From: Daldinia sp. FL1419 | Lineage: Eukaryota; Ascomycota; Sordariomycetes; Xylariales; Hypoxylaceae | Length of the DNA stretch: 25,657 nt | Assembly (NCBI GenBank): GCA_025201765.1 | Contig: MU623584.1 | Span: forward strand, 7,613 to 33,269 | Direction: 5' to 3' | Part shown: positions 21,026 through 25,657 of the stretch, piece by piece | How positions within the stretch are numbered: position 1 is the first letter of the stretch | Layout of the letters: every line of letters starts with the position of its first letter | Translations under genes and position numbers: made by a program | Notes under the pieces: model-generated | The model's input: the letters and a program-made list of their open reading frames with translations, nothing else | Database searches by the model: none | Told to the model about the DNA's origin: nothing

Positions 21026-21083
21026 GTCTCTCTCTCTCTCTTTTTTTATTTTTATTTTTATTTTTATTCTTTCTTTCTTTCTC
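21026..21083 (+). repeat. Pyrimidine-rich compound microsatellite
   Basis: A (TC)n run at about 21027-21040 is followed by T7, several ATTTTT units and then TTTC units to 21083. The minus strand reads this as a Lys/Arg/Ile low-complexity run in a 133-codon frame that I do not regard as a gene. Confidence 0.85.
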
Positions 21084-23700
21084 GTACGGCGGAGACCAGG
21101 AGCTAGGTGAATTTTGAAATGATATCGATTCCTTTGAAGTTTGGGCATCTCACACAAACATAACAAACTTTCTAAAGATACAGCGGGTCTAGGTACAAAT
21201 TTAGGTAACCTAGCATTTTACTATGTAATAACAGGGTCCACGGATTCTGGTGGGTTGGCGGGATGGTTTCGCAATCGTTTAAAAAGGCGAAAGGTGCATA
21301 GGCCAAGGATGTTATTGTCAATCCGGAATGTGGTAAGTTGGGAGGCATTGAATTAGGTGCCCTAGGAGTTATAGTTAATGTATTTTAGTACCTTGACATT
21401 GCTTACCGTGCAGTGTTTCTTCTTCTTTTAATAACCTTTTAGCCTGCGTATAGTCAAATGTGTATGTGCCCCAGAAAGATAAAATAGAACAAAACAAAAA
21501 GAACTTCGCATGTTAAAAATTACATAGTTACTGTATCTCCAAGTGGTTTTTTTTCCCCTTTCTGGGTGGTGAGAGGGTGGCTAACATAAAGTTCTCATTC
21601 TCATGATGAGATCCATATATCGTATATATCCACAACAAATTATCGGTTATCCCCTCAAGGTTCGAACTGCATTTTTTGGTTGGTCCCAATTGTTTTACTA
21701 GGGTCTACACCATTTTCTTCTTCTTTTGTCGTCTTTTCTTTATTAGATTTACTAGACTTACTAGATGCTCAAATGGTGGGTAAAATTTCCTCTCGTAAAC
21801 TACCTAGTAATGCATCATTATTAGGTAGTTTTGGGTGGGACAGCATACCATCGTAACTGAGCTATTAACAAAATAACAAAATTACGGGCGGCACAATGCC
21901 GACGAGGTAGTCGTAATATGACTGTGTCAGAGGCGGGTCATGATATCGAACGGATCGCAAAATAGGCATAAAAAGTCAGCGTGATGTGATGATGCAGGCT
22001 AGGTTACCTGAGTGGTGTCTTTGACGGATAGGCGGATTCGCAATTCCTTGTAACAGTAGCAGACAAGAACTTGGCCAGGCAGTATGAGAACAGGGTAATA
22101 TAAGTCAGGCTATCAAATGAGCCTGTTTTCGGAGTACAAGATAAGGCAAATGAGAGGGAAAAAAAGGCCCCAGCGCTTCATAAAGATCGCTAGTGCTACC
22201 AGTGGCCTATCTGCACGTAGTAGTTCATAGTCGATTTTTTTTTTCTTTTTAGGTCGCCGATATGGAGAATTGTCGTTGACCTATTTAGTGGCCTACATGG
22301 ACCCATGGCGGCATGGCCTACGTAGTAAATGTTCCGTGGGGTAGCTCTAGGGTAGGGTGGATAGTGGGATAGCAGGATAGTGGACGGCGGATCGATATGA
22401 GTGTGTGTCCGCAGAATGATCTATGCAAGCGCGTGATCTGCGTAGTTGGAACTCGCACGGAACCGTGTTGAATATTCCGTAAAATGGTACGTGCCTTTCG
22501 GACTGATGCGGACCCCTCTTGAAACTGGCGTCGGCGGCGATGATGCTACCACCTTTGAACGCTCTGGGTCTGAAAACTTACCTAGGTGCTCTTTACTATT
22601 TAGTGTGCAAATAGCCGCCGCTCGCTAATAGTCTTTCATAGTCTGTCGTGGTCTCATAGTCGTGGGGCGTCTCGTGTCGTTACGTGTAATGGTCCTATCC
22701 TATTCTCGTCATATATATAGCTTTCCCGGACTGTGCTAGGCCGGTTCATAGACCGACACATCTTTGCGACAGAAGGGTATGACTTGTAAGCATTAAATGC
22801 TTAGTGCGTGTTAGTCTGTCTGTGAACAGACAAGGATGTAGGAGACGATAAATCAAGTCAAAATATGCTTGAGGCAGACGGAAGGGAGCAGGCTTCCTTT
22901 TACAAGTTGCGGTATTGGCGGCGAGGGCTACCTAAATCGGTATCCATAAAGAACTAGGGATGGTTTATCGGATTCCAAACAGGATGGCCTGTGTAATAAT
23001 GGGTAATAGTGGTAGTGTCATTGTATCGTTACCCGACCACAAGATGACCTCCATGACCGGCTGATACCGTGACGGATTGCTTGTCGGCGCCGTAATTATG
23101 GTTGGTTATAAGTGAAGATAACATCCTAGCTGCAGCGAGGCGCTGGCTTGGGGGGGCTGTTTTTTTTTCTTGCGCCCGCTACTACAAGTGCAGGGTAGGG
23201 TATGGGACCGGGGGAGGGGAGACATGAGGGGTTTCCATGATAATACGACGAATATCTGTGATGAGTGATCAATGAAAAACACAGCTTGGCTTTTGGTCAG
23301 GGCGGTGATCCCATCATGTGGCTGGGGAACGAGTCAGTAGGGTACCACCTATGTAAAACCGGATGGACATTTTGGTTATTGATTCGTTATATTTTTCAGG
23401 ATTATGATCATGCTGGAATGACTCTCGGGATGACTAAAGTTGACTACTTGGATTAAAGTACCTGGATCTAGGCACTTATAGACCTACATATATGTATCGA
23501 TTTTAAGATGCGGAAGATTTCCCATGCTTGCCATGCTGTGCTGCCGTGTTAGTGGCTTTAAGCGGTGTTATTAGTTGTTAAGTGCATGAAGGACTATGAA
23601 GGGACCGTATGATACGAGATAATATGGACAAACGAGCCCCACTCTTCAGTCTGGTATTACCCAATAAGGAAAAAAAGGCTATCCTAGAGGCCGGAGCTCT
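21084..23700. other. Gene-free stretch, no gene recognised
   Basis: Open frames at 21141-21356, 22446-22628 and 23265-23456 are short and without recognisable features. The stretch contains poly-T and poly-G short runs (for example T8C near 23161-23170) and the long hairpin at 21797-21831. No tRNA or transposase was recognised. Confidence 0.45.
21797..21831. other. Near-perfect 16-bp hairpin with 3-nt loop
   Basis: Left arm AAACTACCTAGTAATG and right arm CATTATTAGGTAGTTT surround the loop CAT. Fifteen of 16 positions pair and the remaining one is a G/T opposition. It could be the core of a small snap-back or MITE-like element, a recombination-prone palindrome, or a structured RNA. No larger terminal inverted repeat was identified around it. 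Confidence 0.75.
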
Positions 23701-23869
23701 GCCGACAAGTCCCAATTGACTTTCACACGGTATATATCAGAAGAACCAGGAAACAATAAATGGGATTTAGTATTGGAAATGGGAATAATAGCTTTAATGT
23801 GATTGATACTGTATTTGATATATATTTATATATATGAATATATCCCTCGAAGTGCAAGTATAACACAAT

Positions 23870-25550
23870 GGGGGGCACTAAAAAAATACTAATAATATAA
23901 TTAGTCCAAAAACTCATATACAACAAAAATAACCTCATCTAACACCGGAGACACCACTCTAACAACCACAAAAAATCTATTCAACACAACAAAACATCCA
24001 ATTCTAAATCATATTAAACAATAATTAATCTTAATAAATACGCATTTAATCATATTTCGTTACAGTAACTTTTTTAACCTACATTTTCAACATTTTCATG
24101 TAAAAAATAACATCAACAGCCCAATATGCCCCTTCTCGTACAATTAAAAAAAATACCCACAATAGCGTTATACGACCAGATTACCCTCCAAATCCTAAAA
24201 TAAGTAGTAAATTCAATCCTATTCAACTCAAATATCATAACCCTATTTTCCAAAACCTCCCCCATACGCCAATCAATTTATTCAAAACGTTTTTCCCTCA
24301 ACATATCCTCAACCAATAAACTATTTGAACCAATTCTCACATTCCCAAAAAACACAAAATACCAAATCACAATTCTAAAAAACTAGATTAGCACAATACA
24401 AATACAAACAAATTATATTTATTCCTAAATATCGTAATTTATATAACAACCTATCAAAACGAAAATATAAAATATTTTTAAAACGAAACCCACAACAAAA
24501 AACCTTATTATCCATTCATACAATATATGACTAAAAACCAATTTCAAATTTTATATAAACGATTTCAAATATATAACCCCCTTAAAACTAATATAACGTC
24601 GTTTAACGCCGTTAAAAAATTTAGTTAGCATATACAACAAGTTACAAACTATTATATAATACCAAGGAACAACATTTCAATAAACAAATCAACATTTAAA
24701 TTTTATGGAAAAGATTTTAATAAAACAGTAATTAATAGAAAACCTAAACCTAAAAATTTCAAAATTTGGGCTATTAATTTTCATAATATTTTATTATATT
24801 AAACTTGGTATATACCCACCTCAAAAATAAATAAACAAACAAAAGCATATAACGTACCTAAAAAACGGAAAGCCTCTTAACCTCGTAGGAAACCTAGAAA
24901 AAGACCAATAATAAACGATATTAGAAACAAAATTTAAAACAATATTAAAAACGAATTTGAAGGGAATACAAAACAAAATAATCAAAAATTTCAGGGTATT
25001 AATAGTACAAATAAACATCTATTTTTGATTATAAATTACTAATATTTTTATATTTAAGAGATAATTAATTAAACAATACCCAACATATTATAATATACTT
25101 ATTAGATTACTTACTACCAACCCAATACCATATATTTCTCAACAATTTATTTATATCACTACACCTAACCTTTTAAATACAAAAAAAAGATTATGGTTGT
25201 ACAGAAACAACAAAACGTAATTACAGTATAGCTAAAATCCTTATCAATATTAAGGATAATAGCCTCGAATATAATACCCTAACTAACCAAACAACCCCTA
25301 ATAACTTAATTAATCAAATTATATAGCAAAATAACAATATTATTAGGTAATTAACCACTATTTTTACAAGCAAGGAGCATATCACGAAATTTTGTACAAA
25401 ACCTCATATGAATACACCTGCCACTAAAAAGGCACAAAAGCATTTTAACAACTCCGAAAAAAAACAATTTAATATCCCCCTATTTGCTAATTTGTATAAT
25501 TACGCTATAAACGGAATAAATATTGCCAATCAACTTAAGGCATACTAAAA
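23870..25550. mobile_element. AT-rich, RIP-like mutated block holding a piggyBac-like transposon remnant
   Basis: Composition changes sharply. The + strand becomes very AT-rich and almost free of G while C remains common (hand count at 24241-24360: 39 C, 3 G). The block contains the transposase remnant below. The pattern is that of C-to-T changes on the minus strand only. The left limit is approximate (composition shift near 23,870) and no terminal inverted repeat or TTAA duplication could be assigned. The right limit near 25,550 is where composition returns to normal and transposase similarity stops. Confidence 0.8.
24182..25548 (+). pseudogene. piggyBac-like transposase remnant (DDE_Tnp_1_7 type), many stops
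   Basis: Reading the + strand from 24182 gives family landmarks in the expected order. An entry helix region reads TPINLFKTFF (about 24268). It is followed by LYLFLNIVIY (about 24410), PYYPFIQYMTKNQFQILYKR (about 24500), ISINKSTFKFYGK (about 24674) and KPKPKNFKIWAINFH (about 24722). A charged linker follows. After a frame change near 25,040-25,070 come HIIIYLLDYLLPTQYHIFLN (about 25084), NLFISLHLTF (25144), then YNTLTNQTTPN, LTTIFTSKEHIT and IPLFANLYNYAINGINIANQ (25474-25533). Numerous TAA/TAG stops stand where Trp or other G-containing codons would fit. Conserved Asp positions read Asn. The C-terminal portion beyond about 25548 is missing. The N-terminal start is not identifiable. The element is clearly inactive. 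Family assignment is from motif order and spacing by eye. Confidence 0.85.
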
Positions 25551-25566
25551 ATGAGTATATAATGAA

Positions 25567-25587
25567 CAGGAGCTCTAATAGCTCCTG
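25567..25587. other. 8-bp inverted repeat just beyond the mutated block
   Basis: Arms CAGGAGCT (25567-25574) and AGCTCCTG (25580-25587) are separated by 5 nt. It lies within 40 nt of the point where transposase similarity ends and base composition returns to normal. It may belong to another repeat continuing past the window end. Confidence 0.6.
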
Positions 25588-25657
25588 CAGGATATGCCCT
25601 ATACTTCAACTAACCCATATCAAGCCAGAGGCTGTATGAGCCAGAGGATACAAGGTG

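Noticed and set aside
20765..21166. Minus-strand 133-codon frame as a gene
   Set aside because: Much of it is a Lys/Arg/Ile run created by the CT/TTTTTA microsatellite on the opposite strand.
24821..25018. Minus-strand hydrophobic frame in the AT-rich block
   Set aside because: It is the complement of the transposase remnant; the Phe/Ile/Leu-rich composition is produced by the AT-rich opposite strand.
1..25657. CRISPR array, phage or bacterial operon structures
   Set aside because: No regularly spaced direct repeats, no closely packed ORFs and no Shine-Dalgarno pattern; introns and APC2 show a eukaryotic genome.

Overview
This window looks like a euchromatic-to-repeat transition in a filamentous ascomycete, most likely a Sordariomycete. 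The evidence is short (51-56 nt) GT-AG introns, a pyrimidine-rich leader, a fungal-type APC2 gene, abundant TAGG/CCTA and GGTACC-like microsatellites, and an AT-rich transposon block mutated in the style of repeat-induced point mutation (RIP). I cannot assign a species.

Only two genes are well supported, both on the + strand. The first (1235-2712) is a five-exon gene for a 420-residue nuclear-type protein. It has a Ser/Pro-rich low-complexity body, a strongly basic segment, and a C-terminal pair of zinc-binding knuckles of C2HC/C2H2 type. The second (9971-12625) is an intronless 884-residue subunit 2 of the anaphase-promoting complex (APC2, cullin-like scaffold). A 27-codon upstream reading frame ends exactly on its start codon. 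Nothing in the sequence links the two genes functionally.

Layout: 1-1234, promoter and leader of the zinc-finger gene, with a T27 tract and a CT-rich tract. 2713-9890, about 7 kb with no gene I can support; its last kilobase is rich in GTAC/CCTAGG-type motifs. 9891-12625, upstream ORF and APC2. 12626-15835, gene-free, with a dense series of microsatellites from 13.4 to 15.8 kb. 15836-18600, unresolved, with weak hints of decayed coding sequence. 18600-23700, gene-free, with homopurine and A-rich tracts, an A27 run, a CATG-rich repeat and a long near-perfect hairpin.

The most striking structure is at the right end (about 23,870-25,550). It is an AT-rich block whose + strand has almost no G but plenty of C. 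It still encodes, with stops and at least one frame change, a recognisable piggyBac-like (DDE_Tnp_1_7 family) transposase. The conserved Asp positions I can place all read Asn, the remaining G residues are concentrated in CpG, and the mutated sequence stops abruptly near 25,550. This fits a RIP-like C-to-T process acting on one strand only. I did not find a convincing new multi-gene system.
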